Assembly (NCBI RefSeq): GCF_007859315.1
Contig: NZ_VOHA01000033.1
Span: 19,613 to 83,612, forward strand
Source of the DNA: Reyranella sp. CPCC 100927
GTDB taxonomy: Bacteria > Pseudomonadota > Alphaproteobacteria > Reyranellales > Reyranellaceae
Length of the DNA stretch: 64,000 nt
Direction of reading: 5' to 3'
The position numbers and the translations under genes were made by a program. The notes under the pieces were generated by a model. The model made no database searches. It was not told the DNA's origin and saw nothing but the letters and a program-made list of their open reading frames with translations. This document shows, one piece after another, positions 55,308-64,000 of this stretch (position 1 is its first letter; each line of letters opens with the position of its first letter).

Positions 55308-56549
55308 CTACGCGTTGGCGCGCTCGACCATGGCCTGCAACAGGATCTGGCAGCCGGCGGCGATGTCCTCCTTGCGTGCGTCCTCGATCTCGTTGTGGCT
55401 GATGCCATCCTTGCAGGGCACGAAGATCATGCCGGTGGGCGCCACCTTGGCGACATAGCAGGCGTCGTGGCCGGCGCCGCTCACGATATCCATGTGCGGC
55501 ATGCCCGCCTTCCCTGCCGCGGCGCGTACGGCCGCAACGCACTTGGCATCGAACGGTGTGGGTGGGAAGTACCAGATCTGCTCGATCTTCACGTCAAGCC
55601 GATGCTCGGCCGCGATACGCGCGGCCGCCGCCCGCATCTCCGCATCCATGCGGGAGAGTTCTGCGTCGTCGGGATGGCGAAAATCGAGCGTCATGAACAC
55701 GCGGCCGGGAATCGTGTTGCGCGACTGCGGCTTGCTCTCGATCACGCCCACGGTCGAACGGCCGTTGGGACGTGCCCCGATCTTGCGCACCTCGGCGATC
55801 AGCAGCGCAGCCCCCAGCAGTGCATCGCGGCGGCCTTCCATCGGCGTCGTACCGGCGTGGCTCTCCATACCGGTCCATTGGATCTCGTACCAACGCTGGC
55901 CTTGCGCTGCCGTCACGACACCGATGGTCTTCTCCTCACGCTCGAGGATCGGTCCCTGCTCGATATGCGCCTCGAAGAAGGCGCCGACCGGCCGGCCGCC
56001 GACCGCCTCCGGACCATCGTAGCCGATCTGCTTCAGCGCCTGGCCGAAGGTGACGCCATCGGGGTCGGTGCGCGACAGTGCGTAGTCGACGGTGAATACG
56101 CCGCCGAACACGCCCGACGCCGTCATCGCCGGCGCGAAGCGGCAGCCTTCCTCGTTGGTCCACACCGAGACCTCGACCGGCGCCTCGGTCTCGTAGCCAT
56201 GGTCATTGAGCGCGCGGATCACCTCGAGGCCGGCCAGCACGCCATAGCAGCCGTCGAACTTGCCGCCGGTCGGCTGCGTATCGAGATGGCTGCCGGTCAT
56301 GATCGGCGCCTTGCTGTTATCCCGGCCCGGCCGGCGCGCGAAGATGTTGCCGACCTGGTCGATGCGGATGTCGCAGCCGGCGTCCCGGCACCAGCGCACG
56401 AAGAGATCACGCCCCTGGCGGTCGAGGTCGGTGAGCGCGATACGGCAGACGCCGCCTTTGTCGGTGCCGCCGATCTTCGCCATTTCCATCAGGCTGTCCC
56501 ACAGCCGGTCACTGTTGATCTTCAGGTTGGTGACATCCTGCTGGCTCAT
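55308..56549 (-). CDS. M20-family amidohydrolase (N-carbamoyl-L-amino acid hydrolase/allantoate-type)
   Basis: The 413-residue protein is of the hydantoinase/carbamoylase group: zinc ligands in GSHLDTQPTGGKFDGCYG and TNEEGCRF, AHIEQGPILE, the lid-domain GMESHAGTTPM and the C-terminal GAGHDACYVA. These enzymes remove a carbamoyl or ureido group from an amino-acid derivative. The exact substrate (N-carbamoyl amino acid, beta-ureidopropionate or allantoate) cannot be read from sequence. It follows the META lipoprotein gene by 15 bases, at the end of a four-gene minus-strand run. Confidence 0.92.
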   Translation of the reverse strand: MSQQDVTNLKINSDRLWDSLMEMAKIGGTDKGGVCRIALTDLDRQGRDLFVRWCRDAGCDIRIDQVGNIFARRPGRDNSKAPIMTGSHLDTQPTGGKFDGCYGVLAGLEVIRALNDHGYETEAPVEVSVWTNEEGCRFAPAMTASGVFGGVFTVDYALSRTDPDGVTFGQALKQIGYDGPEAVGGRPVGAFFEAHIEQGPILEREEKTIGVVTAAQGQRWYEIQWTGMESHAGTTPMEGRRDALLGAALLIAEVRKIGARPNGRSTVGVIESKPQSRNTIPGRVFMTLDFRHPDDAELSRMDAEMRAAAARIAAEHRLDVKIEQIWYFPPTPFDAKCVAAVRAAAGKAGMPHMDIVSGAGHDACYVAKVAPTGMIFVPCKDGISHNEIEDARKEDIAAGCQILLQAMVERANA

Positions 56550-56564
56550 GACTTCTTCCTCTCA

Positions 56565-57344
56565 TTAGCGTCGAGCGACAATCCGGCGGCCGTCGGCGGC
56601 CACCAAGACCAGCCCACCATCGGCCGTTCTGTCAAACCGCTGCACCTGCTCCAACAGGCGTATGAATGTCCCCTCCTGCCGCATCAAGGCCGGCGCGCAC
56701 GCCATCATGGTCGCGACACCACGGCCAATCTTGAGGCTGTTGCCATCCAGCGTATAGGGCGCGCCGTACGAATTGCACCCGCCCCGGCCGCTCAGGCGCC
56801 CGTCATTGCCGAACCGGATCGTCACCCGCGAATTGTCGATGATGCCGCCGCCGCCGATGTCCTCGACCACCCATTCGGCACCCTGCAGCGGGGACGTTCC
56901 CGTCGGTGGCGGCGCACTCACGCGCACCATGGTCAGCGCGCCCATGTCACTGGCCGGCGACACGGGGTCCACCGAATGCATCGTATCGGTGGTCCACAGC
57001 AGGTTGCCGCGACTGTCGCGGATCGTGCCGCTGACGCTGTAGCGCATCCGCGGCTTCAATTGCGCGCGATCGACCGTCAGGCTGAATGGCACGGGAACCT
57101 GGCGTCCCTCCATGGCGATGGTCTGCCGCGTGATGACCCGCGCTGGCGCGTCGGCAAGCGAGACGTCGGACAATGTCACCTCGGCCACGCTGCCGGGCGG
57201 CACAGCAATCCTCTCGCGGTAGGTCAGGGCGCCGCGCACGGTCAGTGTCTCGGCCGATGTGGTGGGCCGATCGGTGGGCGCCGAGCAGGCCGAAAGGACC
57301 AGGGCCGCGCCCGCGATGACCAGAAGCTGGACAACATACTTCAT
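56565..57344 (-). CDS. lipoprotein with YbaY-like and META domains
   Basis: The 259-residue protein has a lipobox LSAC with Cys20. A YbaY-like domain (LTYRERIAVPPGSVAEVTLSD...VPFSLTVDRAQLKPRMRYSV, about residues 35-125) is followed by a META/HslJ domain (GAEWVVEDIGG...RGGCNSYGAPYTLDGNSLKI, ATMMACAPALMRQEGTFIRLL) to the end. Both domains belong to envelope proteins, and the combination is known. The role is probably in envelope stability or stress. It lies between the FAD monooxygenase and M20 genes. Confidence 0.9.
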   Translation of the reverse strand: MKYVVQLLVIAGAALVLSACSAPTDRPTTSAETLTVRGALTYRERIAVPPGSVAEVTLSDVSLADAPARVITRQTIAMEGRQVPVPFSLTVDRAQLKPRMRYSVSGTIRDSRGNLLWTTDTMHSVDPVSPASDMGALTMVRVSAPPPTGTSPLQGAEWVVEDIGGGGIIDNSRVTIRFGNDGRLSGRGGCNSYGAPYTLDGNSLKIGRGVATMMACAPALMRQEGTFIRLLEQVQRFDRTADGGLVLVAADGRRIVARR

Positions 57345-57390
57345 GGAAACCTCACTCCACCGATGGTGTCATACCGTGCTGCCGGGGGCA

Positions 57391-58641
57391 TCATGGTCTT
57401 CCCGATCCGGCCAACGCCTCCTTGCTCGATCCGCTGACACGCTTGTAGCCATCCGACAGCGCCACCAGTTCCTCGCGGGCAATGACGTCCTCGATGCGCT
57501 CGAACGGCTTGTCGCCGGTACGCAAGAAGACCTCGCGCAGGATGGCGTCGGGCGGGTTCTTCCGGTTGGTCAGCACGATGTTCGATGTCACCTCGCGGCG
57601 CTGCGCCTCGTAGTCCAGCAAGGCCCGCACCGGGTCGGTGTGCGCAACCAGCATGTCGGCCAGCACCTGGGCGTCGAGGATCGCCTGACCGGCGCCGTTG
57701 GAACCGCGCGGCACCATGGGGTGCGCGGCGTCCCCCAGCACGGTGATGCGATCGAAGCTCCAGCGCGGCAGCGGATCCTGATCGATCATCGGGAATTCAA
57801 GCACGACGTCGGACGCGCGCAGGAACGCCGGCACATCGAGCCAGTCGAAATGCCAGTCGGCAACGGCGCCGATGAAGTCATCGAGACGGCCGGGCCGGTT
57901 CCAGTCACGCCGCTTGTAGTGCGGCGTCTCGATCTCGACCACCCAGTTCACGAGTTGGCGCCCGTCGGCATCGATGGCATCGCGGATGGGGTAGATCACC
58001 ATCTTGCCGGTCGCCAGCCAGCCGGCACGCACCATGCTGGCGCCCGACAGGAACGGCGGCCAGCGCGTGACGCCGCGCCACATGTTGTAACCGGAATAAA
58101 CCGGATCGCCTTCGCCGGGATAGAACTGCTTGCGGATCACCGAGTGGATGCCGTCGCAGGCAATGAGCGCCGCGCCGCGCTGCGCCGGCAGGTCGCCATC
58201 GTCACCCGCGCGGCAGAACCGCACCGAAACGCCATCCGCATCCTGGTCAGCACCGACGCACCGCCAGCCCAGGTGCAGGCGATCGGCGCCGACACGGACC
58301 TTGAACGCATCGAGCAGCACGGCCTGCAGATCGCCGCGGTGGATCGAGAACTGCGGCCAGTCGAAACCGGCAAAGCGGCCGAGCGCCTCGCGGTAGATCA
58401 ACTGGCCGAAGCGATTGAAGAAGACCGCCTCCTGCGTGGTGACGGCAACGCGCGCCAGTGCGTCCCGCAAACCGAGGTCGCTCAGCACGCGCACGGCATG
58501 CGGCAACAGGTTCACCCCGACGCCGACCGGCCGGATCGCATCGGCGGCTTCATAGACGCGGCACGCAATGCCGGCCCGATGCAGGGTCAGTGCCAGCGTC
58601 AATCCGCCGATGCCGGCACCGACGATGATCACGTCATCCAT
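57391..58641 (-). CDS. FAD-dependent aromatic-type monooxygenase
   Basis: The 416-residue protein has the N-terminal dinucleotide motif VGAGIGGLTLALTLHRAG and the FAD-ribityl motif TVLGDAAHPMVPRGSNGAGQAILD, with ALIACDGIHSVIRKQ between them. This is a group A flavoprotein hydroxylase such as salicylate- or 3-hydroxybenzoate-hydroxylase-like enzymes. It is preceded by the Bug gene six bases away, which suggests the monooxygenase acts on the imported acid. Confidence 0.9.
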   Translation of the reverse strand: MDDVIIVGAGIGGLTLALTLHRAGIACRVYEAADAIRPVGVGVNLLPHAVRVLSDLGLRDALARVAVTTQEAVFFNRFGQLIYREALGRFAGFDWPQFSIHRGDLQAVLLDAFKVRVGADRLHLGWRCVGADQDADGVSVRFCRAGDDGDLPAQRGAALIACDGIHSVIRKQFYPGEGDPVYSGYNMWRGVTRWPPFLSGASMVRAGWLATGKMVIYPIRDAIDADGRQLVNWVVEIETPHYKRRDWNRPGRLDDFIGAVADWHFDWLDVPAFLRASDVVLEFPMIDQDPLPRWSFDRITVLGDAAHPMVPRGSNGAGQAILDAQVLADMLVAHTDPVRALLDYEAQRREVTSNIVLTNRKNPPDAILREVFLRTGDKPFERIEDVIAREELVALSDGYKRVSGSSKEALAGSGRP

Positions 58642-58647
58642 GCTTCA

Positions 58648-59625
58648 TCACTCCGGCTTGATGTTGGCATCACGGATGACCTTTTGCCACTTGGCGAGAT
58701 CGGCGCGCACCAAAGCCGCCAGCGGCTGCGGTGGGCCGCCGGCAGGGACCAGCCCCTGCTCGCGCAGCGCCGCCTTGACCGGGTCCAGCGCCAGGATGGC
58801 GTTCACCTCGCTGTTGAGCCGGGCCACGAGATCGGCCGGCATGCGCGCCGGCGCGAACAGGCCGTACCAGAGATCGACGTTGAAGCCGGTGATCCCCTCC
58901 TCCATCAAGGTCGGCACGTCGTTGGCCTGCGGCGAGCGCTTGTCGCTGCCGATCGCCAGCAGCTTGATCTTGGCGGTGCGCTCCAGCGGCAGCGCCGTGT
59001 GCAGCGGCATCACCATCGTGCCGACATGACCCGCAACGACGTCCTGCACGGCGCCGGCCGATCCGCGATAAGGCACGTGGACGACATCGATCTTGGTAGC
59101 GAGCTTGAACAGTTCCATGAAGAGATGCTGCGGCGTGCCGACACCCGGCGAGGCGTACTTCATCGTCCCGGGCTCGGCGCGGGCACGCTGCAGGAAGCCC
59201 GCGACCGCATTGATCTTGAGCGCTGGGTTCACCGTCAGCACCAGATCGCCGGTCGCGGCCTTGGCGATCGGCGTGAAATCCGCCACGGGGTCGTAGCCGA
59301 TGTTAGGATAGAGCGGCACGTTGGTGACGAACGTGTTGGCCGTCATCATCAGCGTGTGGCCATCCGGCGTGGCACGCGCCACCGTCTGGGTGCCGATGCT
59401 GCCGCTCGCGCCGGGCTTGTTGTCGATCACCACCGGCTGGTCCCAGCGCTGCCGCAGATGCTCGCCCACCAGGCGCGCCAGGATGTCGATACCGGTACCG
59501 GCCGTGAAGGGCACGACGATGGTGATCGGCCGATCCGACAGGCCCTGCGCCCGCGATCCGGCGGATGAACCGGCACACAGCAGCGACGTCATCGCCGCCA
59601 CGGCACGACGCCTTCCGATATTCAT
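58648..59625 (-). CDS. Bug-type periplasmic binding protein (tripartite tricarboxylate transporter)
   Basis: The 325-residue protein has a signal peptide (MNIGRRRAVAAMTSLLCAGS) and the Bug fold: ITIVVPFTAGTGIDILARLV, VVIDNKPGASGSIGTQTVAR, YKSPGVGTP-like YASPGVGTPQHL and PTLMEEGITGFNVDLWYGLFAP. TctA and TctB membrane subunits are not adjacent, which is usual for this large family. It likely delivers an aromatic or dicarboxylic acid. It heads the four-gene minus-strand run. Confidence 0.93.
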   Translation of the reverse strand: MNIGRRRAVAAMTSLLCAGSSAGSRAQGLSDRPITIVVPFTAGTGIDILARLVGEHLRQRWDQPVVIDNKPGASGSIGTQTVARATPDGHTLMMTANTFVTNVPLYPNIGYDPVADFTPIAKAATGDLVLTVNPALKINAVAGFLQRARAEPGTMKYASPGVGTPQHLFMELFKLATKIDVVHVPYRGSAGAVQDVVAGHVGTMVMPLHTALPLERTAKIKLLAIGSDKRSPQANDVPTLMEEGITGFNVDLWYGLFAPARMPADLVARLNSEVNAILALDPVKAALREQGLVPAGGPPQPLAALVRADLAKWQKVIRDANIKPE

Positions 59626-59785
59626 GTCACCCTCCCGCGTCTTCTTTTTTGCTCAGCGACACCAGGTCTTTCTATCGTGCATAGCGGACCAGCGACGGCA
59701 ATCTCGCGCAACACTTGCTGTCTTGCGTTGACTGGCGCAAGCCTAACGCTCCAGTGGCCGGAAATACAGACAACGCGAGGTATGC

Positions 59786-60979
59786 ATGCTGCCGTTGCAG
59801 GGAATCTCTGTACTCGACCTGACGCAGGCGATGGCGGGCCCGATGGCCGGCCAGATCCTGGGCGACATGGGCGCCGACGTGATCAAGGTCGAGCCGATGG
59901 GCGGCGAGCATTTCCGGCCGCAACTGGGTGGCGCCTGGGTTCCCTCGCTCAATCGCAACAAGCGCGGCCTTGCGGTCGACCTGACGTCCGAAGGCGGCAA
60001 GCAGGTGATGTGGCGGCTGGTGCAGAAGGCCGACGTGTTCATGGAAGCCTTCGTCCCCGGCGTCATCACCAAGCTGGGCTTCGGCTATCCCGCCGTGAGT
60101 GCCGTCAATCCCGGCCTGGTCTACCTGTCGATCTCGGGCTACGGCCAGACCGGCCCCTATCGCGGCCGCGGCGGCTATGATCCCTGCATCCAGGCCGAGA
60201 CCGGCATCATGGAAGCGACCGGTGATCTGGACGGACCGCCGGCCCGGGTCGGCACCGCGCCGATCGATCAGGGCACCGGCACGTACGGCGCGCTGGGCGT
60301 CGCCGTCGCGCTGCTGGCACGCCACCGCACCGGCCGCGGCCAGCACATCGACCTGGCGCTGTACGACGTCGGCGTGCAGCTGATGAGCCATTGGATCACC
60401 AACTACGGCCGCACCGGGGAGGATCCCCGGCGCATGGGCATGTCGCATACTCTGCTGGTGCCGCTGCGGACATTCGCGACGCAAACCCAGCCGCTCTACG
60501 TAGCCTGCACGCAGGACGCGTTCTGGCTCAAGCTGCTCGAAGCCGTGGGGCTGTCGCGGCTGAAGAGCGACCCGCGGTTCAAGACCAACACCGATCGGGT
60601 CGCCAACCGGGCCGAGCTCGAGCCGCTGCTGGAAGCAGCCTTTGCCGCCGAAACCTGCGAGACCTTGCTGGGGCGCCTGATCCCCGCCGGCGTGCCGTGC
60701 GCACCGGTGAAGTCGGTCAGCGACATGCTGCATGATCCGCACGCCATCGCGCGACAGAGCTTCGTCGCCATGGATTACCCAGGGCTGGGCAAGGTGATGA
60801 GCGCCAACAACCCGCTGCGGCTCTCCGACTCGCCAGTCGAGGTGCGTCGCCTGGGACCGCAACTGGGCGAGCACACGCGCGAGATCCTGCGCGAGGTGGG
60901 CTACCGCGACGGCGAGATCGAGGCCCTGGCGCGTTCGCATGCCGTACGCCTTCACGACGGTGAAACGGTTACATCCTGA
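59786..60979 (+). CDS. CaiB/BaiF-type family III CoA-transferase
   Basis: The 397-residue protein has VLDLTQAMAGPMAGQILGDMGADVIKVEPM at the start, LNRNKRGLAVDLTSEGGK, and ISGYGQTGPYRGRGGYDPCIQAETGIMEATG, typical of family III CoA-transferases. These enzymes move CoA between carboxylic acids through an enzyme-bound aspartyl anhydride. The substrate pair is unknown. It is divergent from the Bug gene and lies upstream of hmgA in the same direction. Confidence 0.92.
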   Translation: MLPLQGISVLDLTQAMAGPMAGQILGDMGADVIKVEPMGGEHFRPQLGGAWVPSLNRNKRGLAVDLTSEGGKQVMWRLVQKADVFMEAFVPGVITKLGFGYPAVSAVNPGLVYLSISGYGQTGPYRGRGGYDPCIQAETGIMEATGDLDGPPARVGTAPIDQGTGTYGALGVAVALLARHRTGRGQHIDLALYDVGVQLMSHWITNYGRTGEDPRRMGMSHTLLVPLRTFATQTQPLYVACTQDAFWLKLLEAVGLSRLKSDPRFKTNTDRVANRAELEPLLEAAFAAETCETLLGRLIPAGVPCAPVKSVSDMLHDPHAIARQSFVAMDYPGLGKVMSANNPLRLSDSPVEVRRLGPQLGEHTREILREVGYRDGEIEALARSHAVRLHDGETVTS

Positions 60980-61073
60980 TATGTGAGCGCACCGTCGCCC
61001 GGGTGCGGACAGCCCGGGTTGCCATCGTCCTCCCCCGGCGGTAGTCAGGCGCAGGATCTGCGGGAGGCAAAGC

Positions 61074-62411
61074 ATGCCGGTTTCCGATATCGCCGACGGC
61101 CGCACGGCAGCCGCGTCCAGCACCACGACGCTGGTCTACCAGACGGGTTTCGGCAACGAGTTCGCGACCGAGGCGCTGCCCGGTGCGCTGCCTGTCGGAC
61201 GCAACTCGCCACAGAAGCCAGCCTACGGCCTCTACACCGAGCTGCTGTCGGGCACGTCGTTCCTGGCGCCGCGCGCCGTTGGTCGCCGGTCATGGCTCTA
61301 TCGCATCCGCCCGTCGGCGAAGAACGCGCCGTTCAGGCCCTACGCGACCCACCTGTGGCGCAGCGGACCGGTGGAAGAGGTACCAATGCCGGCGGACCGC
61401 CTGCGCTGGAACCGCTTCGCGATGCCCAAGGCCGGCACCGATTTCATCGACGGCCTGGCGACTCTCGCCGTCAATGGCGATGCCGGCATGCAGGCTGGTA
61501 TCGCCGTGCATGTCTATCGCGCCAATGCGTCGATGACCGACCGCTTCTTCGCCAACCACGACGGCGAGATGCTGTTCGTGCCGCAGACCGGCCGGCTGCG
61601 GCTGGCCAGCGAGATGGGCATCGTCGAGGCCAAGCCCGGCGAGATTGCCGTGTTGCCGCGCGGCGTGCGCTGCCGCATCGATCTGCCCGACGGGCCGTCC
61701 TACGGCTTCGTCGGCGAGAATTACGGCATGCATCTGCGACTGCCCGATCTCGGGCCGCTGGGTTCCAATGGTCTGGCCAACCCACGCGATTTCGAGACAC
61801 CGGTGGCGGCCTACGAGGATCGCACCGGCGATTTCGAGATGGTGGTGAAGACAGGCGGCCGGCTGTGGGTCTGCGACGTCGATCGATCGCCGCTCGACGT
61901 CGTGGCCTGGCACGGCACCCTGGCGCCCTATCGTTACGACCTCGCGCGCTTCAACACGATGGGCACGGTGAGCTACGACCACCCCGACCCGTCGATCTAC
62001 ACGGTGCTGACGGCGCCGTCCGACACGCCGGGCTGGGCCAACATCGACTTCGTGATCTTCCCGCCGCGCTGGATGGTGGCCGAGGACACGTTCCGGCCGC
62101 CCTGGTTCCACCGCAACGTGATGAGTGAGTTCATGGGCCTGATCCATGGCCAGTACGATGCGCGCGCCGAGGGCTTTACGCCTGGTGGCACGTCGCTGCA
62201 CAACGCCTTCACTGCGCACGGGCCCGATGCGTCGACCTTCGAGACGGCGAGCAACGCAGCACTGGCGCCGCACAAGATCGACAACACGCTCGCCTTCATG
62301 TTCGAGACCCGCTACCCGCTGAAGCCGACACGCTTCGCGATGGAATCGCCGGAGCGGCAGCTCGAGTATTACAAGACCTGGGACAGCCTCACCGCGCGGT
62401 TCAAGGCATAA
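61074..62411 (+). CDS. hmgA: homogentisate 1,2-dioxygenase
   Basis: This iron(II) dioxygenase opens homogentisate to maleylacetoacetate in tyrosine and phenylacetate-type catabolism. The 445-residue protein has [23 protein letters not shown] at the start and the iron ligands His346, Glu352 ([12 protein letters not shown]) and His382 (NAFTAHG), with the same spacing as human His335, Glu341 and His371. GGGAGG precedes the ATG. fahA follows; the maleylacetoacetate isomerase gene is not seen here. Confidence 0.97.
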   Translation: MPVSDIADGRTAAASSTTTLVYQTGFGNEFATEALPGALPVGRNSPQKPAYGLYTELLSGTSFLAPRAVGRRSWLYRIRPSAKNAPFRPYATHLWRSGPVEEVPMPADRLRWNRFAMPKAGTDFIDGLATLAVNGDAGMQAGIAVHVYRANASMTDRFFANHDGEMLFVPQTGRLRLASEMGIVEAKPGEIAVLPRGVRCRIDLPDGPSYGFVGENYGMHLRLPDLGPLGSNGLANPRDFETPVAAYEDRTGDFEMVVKTGGRLWVCDVDRSPLDVVAWHGTLAPYRYDLARFNTMGTVSYDHPDPSIYTVLTAPSDTPGWANIDFVIFPPRWMVAEDTFRPPWFHRNVMSEFMGLIHGQYDARAEGFTPGGTSLHNAFTAHGPDASTFETASNAALAPHKIDNTLAFMFETRYPLKPTRFAMESPERQLEYYKTWDSLTARFKA

Positions 62412-62481
62412 GCCCGCCGCATTCTTTGCGGGAACGGGCGGCGCTTGGCGCCGACAGGGATCCAACGAGGTCCTTTCACAT

Positions 62482-62503
62482 CTCCCCACGGCGTGGGGAG
62501 AAC
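62482..62503. repeat. short family B hairpin
   Basis: TCTCCCCACGGCGTGGGGAGA is a perfect hairpin, the single unit of which larger family B elements consist. It lies between hmgA and fahA, 15 bases upstream of the fahA start. Confidence 0.7.
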
Positions 62504-62517
62504 TCTCCCTCTCACAC

Positions 62518-63849
62518 ATGGACGACATATCGATGGCAGCGCTCAACGAAACGCATGATCCCGCGCTCAAGAGCTGGGTCGACTCGGCGAACACCGGCGA
62601 CACCGACTTTCCGATCCAGAACCTGCCGTTCGGCGTCTTCCGCCGCGCCGGCAGCGACGAGCCGTTCCGCGGCGGTGTCGCAATCGGCGATCAGATCCTG
62701 GATCTCGCGGCCGTGCGGGTTGCGCGCGCCATCCGCAGCACCGTGGCAGCCAACGCACTGCGCGCCGCCAGCGGCGCGACGCTGAATGCGTTCATGGCGA
62801 TGGGCCCACAGGCGTGGTCGGCGCTGCGCCTGGCATTGTCGCGCGCCCTGCGCGACGGTGCGCCGGCACAAGCCAAGCTCGCCGGCGCGCTGGTGGCACA
62901 GCGCGACGCCGAGATGGCAGTGCCGGCCAGCATCGGCGACTTCACCGATTTCTATACTTCGATCTATCATGCCACCGCTGTCGGCAAGCTGTTCCGCCCC
63001 GACAATCCGCTGCTGCCCAACTACAAGTGGCTGCCCATCGCCTATCACGGCCGCGCTTCGTCCATCGCCACGAGCGGCCAGCGCTTCCACCGCCCCAAGG
63101 GCCAGACGACGCCGCCCGGCGGCAACACGCCATCCTACGGGCCCTGCAAGCGGCTCGATTACGAACTGGAACTGGGTGCCTTCGTCGGCGTCGGCACCAC
63201 GATGGGCACCACCGTGGCCATGGAGAGCGCCGAGCAGCACCTGTTCGGCGTGGTGCTGCTCAACGACTGGTCGGCGCGCGATATCCAGGCGTGGGAATAC
63301 CAGCCGCTGGGCCCGTTCCTCGCCAAGAGCTTTGCCACCACCATCTCGCCCTGGATCGTGACCCTGGAAGCGCTGGAACCGTACCGCGCGGCATGGACCC
63401 GGCCCGCGGACGATCCGCAGCCCTTGCCGCACCTGGACTCGACCGACAATCGCTCACGTGGCGCCATCGATATCGGGCTGGAGGTGTGGCTCGAAAGCGA
63501 GCGCATGCGGCGCGAGAACAGCGGGCCTGCGCTGCTGTCGCGCTCGAACTTCCGCGACTCCTACTGGACCTGGGCCCAGATGATGGCGCACCACGCCTCC
63601 AACGGCTGCAACCTCGCGCCCGGTGACCTGTTCGGCAGCGGCACGCAGTCAGGCCCGCGGCCCGAGGAAGGTGGTGCCCTGCTCGAGCTCTCCAAGGGCG
63701 GCAAGGAGCCGGTGACGCTCGCCAACGGCGAGACCCGGACCTTCGTCGAGGACGGCGACACCATCACCTTCCGCGCCTCGTGCACTGCCGAGGGTCGCGC
63801 CCGCATCGGCTTCGGTGCCTGCTCCGGCACGGTGCTGCCGGCAACGTGA
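62518..63849 (+). CDS. fahA: fumarylacetoacetase
   Basis: This hydrolase cleaves fumarylacetoacetate to fumarate and acetoacetate. The 443-residue protein has DFTDFYTSIYHATAVG with Asp144 as metal ligand and His151 as catalytic base (spacing equals human Asp126/His133), CKRLDYELELGAFVG with the two Glu ligands, LLNDWSARDIQAWEYQPLGPF and GDTITFRASC near the end. The ATG at 62518 has no close ribosome site; an ATG at 62533 is the alternative. It follows hmgA by 106 bases and is likely in the same transcript. Confidence 0.96.
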   Translation: MDDISMAALNETHDPALKSWVDSANTGDTDFPIQNLPFGVFRRAGSDEPFRGGVAIGDQILDLAAVRVARAIRSTVAANALRAASGATLNAFMAMGPQAWSALRLALSRALRDGAPAQAKLAGALVAQRDAEMAVPASIGDFTDFYTSIYHATAVGKLFRPDNPLLPNYKWLPIAYHGRASSIATSGQRFHRPKGQTTPPGGNTPSYGPCKRLDYELELGAFVGVGTTMGTTVAMESAEQHLFGVVLLNDWSARDIQAWEYQPLGPFLAKSFATTISPWIVTLEALEPYRAAWTRPADDPQPLPHLDSTDNRSRGAIDIGLEVWLESERMRRENSGPALLSRSNFRDSYWTWAQMMAHHASNGCNLAPGDLFGSGTQSGPRPEEGGALLELSKGGKEPVTLANGETRTFVEDGDTITFRASCTAEGRARIGFGACSGTVLPAT

Positions 63850-63854
63850 CAAAA

Positions 63855-63884
63855 CGAACCCCTCCCCAAATGGGGAGGGGTTCG
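63855..63884. terminator. strong bidirectional terminator hairpin
   Basis: CGAACCCCTCCCC (63855-63867) pairs with GGGGAGGGGTTCG (63872-63884) over 13 bases around AAAT. It starts six bases after the fahA stop and lies before a convergent frame. AAAA precedes it and no long T-run follows on the plus strand, so it is stronger as a minus-strand terminator. Confidence 0.7.
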
Positions 63885-63889
63885 GTCCG

Positions 63890-64000
63890 CTAGTCTTTCC
63901 CCTTGGGACGATCCTCGCGCTGTGGCGGCTGAGGTTGCGGTGGCGGTGGCGTGCGGGCAGCGCGGGTGGAAGCGGCAGCCGGGCGGCGGGCGCAGCGCGC
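63890..64000 (-). CDS. C-terminal end of a proline-rich protein (continues off window)
   Basis: On the minus strand a frame open to the window edge ends RAARTPPPPQPQPPQREDRPKGKD, with its stop at 63890. It lies just upstream of a strong hairpin that would terminate its transcript. The tail looks disordered and Pro/Gln-rich. No family can be named from 36 residues. Confidence 0.45.
   Translation of the reverse strand, partial: ARCARRPAAASTRAARTPPPPQPQPPQREDRPKGKD

Noticed and set aside
55308..56549. specific naming as allantoate amidohydrolase
   Set aside because: The M20 carbamoylase group cannot be separated by substrate from motifs alone and no purine-catabolism genes are nearby.

Overview
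The window reads as chromosomal DNA of a GC-rich (roughly two-thirds G+C) alphaproteobacterium with a broad catabolic lifestyle, most like soil or water Rhizobiales/Rhodospirillales relatives. The evidence is the gene content: the aerobic benzoyl-CoA (box) pathway, several ABC importers for organic solutes, molybdenum hydroxylase and molybdopterin oxidoreductases, a Bug-type transport protein, and homogentisate degradation genes. There are no rRNA or tRNA genes, transposases, integrases, phage genes or CRISPR arrays. Genus assignment would be a guess.

Layout. 1-6540: benzoate degradation, with a partial GNAT acetyltransferase, boxC, boxB, a convergent DUF1810 gene and benzoate-CoA ligase. 6616-13289: exported proteins of unknown role, including a three-gene minus-strand operon (subtilase-like, trypsin-like, lipoprotein) that is the best candidate here for an undescribed system. 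13290-14806: mostly non-coding, with a nested hairpin structure and a frameshifted DUF1801 gene. 14807-17933: thiolase and TetR regulator divergent from an acyl-CoA dehydrogenase. 17949-29842: single genes, including a CoxL-like molybdenum hydroxylase, a ClC channel with an unusual filter, a nuclease/phosphatase-fold protein, small envelope proteins, a tyrosine phosphatase and a Kef-type antiporter fused to a Usp domain. 29970-35049: a sugar/glycerophosphodiester-type ABC importer plus a phosphodiesterase-fold enzyme. 35052-39443: a possible CheD/CNF-like deamidase, NIPSNAP, a DapA-family lyase and a molybdopterin oxidoreductase. 39466-42571: a Phd/VapC toxin-antitoxin pair, a MocR regulator and a transglutaminase-like protein. 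42871-52005: a complete branched-chain-amino-acid-type importer (livKHMGF) followed by a spermidine/putrescine-type importer (potDABC order). 52148-54128: a sulfite-oxidase-family enzyme with a c-type cytochrome. 54211-59625: a metallo-beta-lactamase-fold hydrolase and a four-gene minus-strand run (Bug protein, FAD monooxygenase, YbaY/META lipoprotein, M20 amidohydrolase). 59786-63849: CoA-transferase, hmgA and fahA.

The functional theme is uptake and funnelling of aromatic and organic acids: benzoate enters as benzoyl-CoA and is epoxidised and ring-cleaved by BoxB/BoxC, and homogentisate goes to fumarate and acetoacetate through HmgA and FahA.

A striking non-genic layer is present. Three families of inverted-repeat elements occupy many intergenic gaps: A, with TCATCCCGAGCG arms; B, with CTCCCC/GGGGAG arms; C, with CACAGAG arms. 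In all three ABC operons one sits between the solute-binding-protein gene and the next transporter gene, and at three start codons the right arm of a family B element supplies the Shine-Dalgarno sequence.
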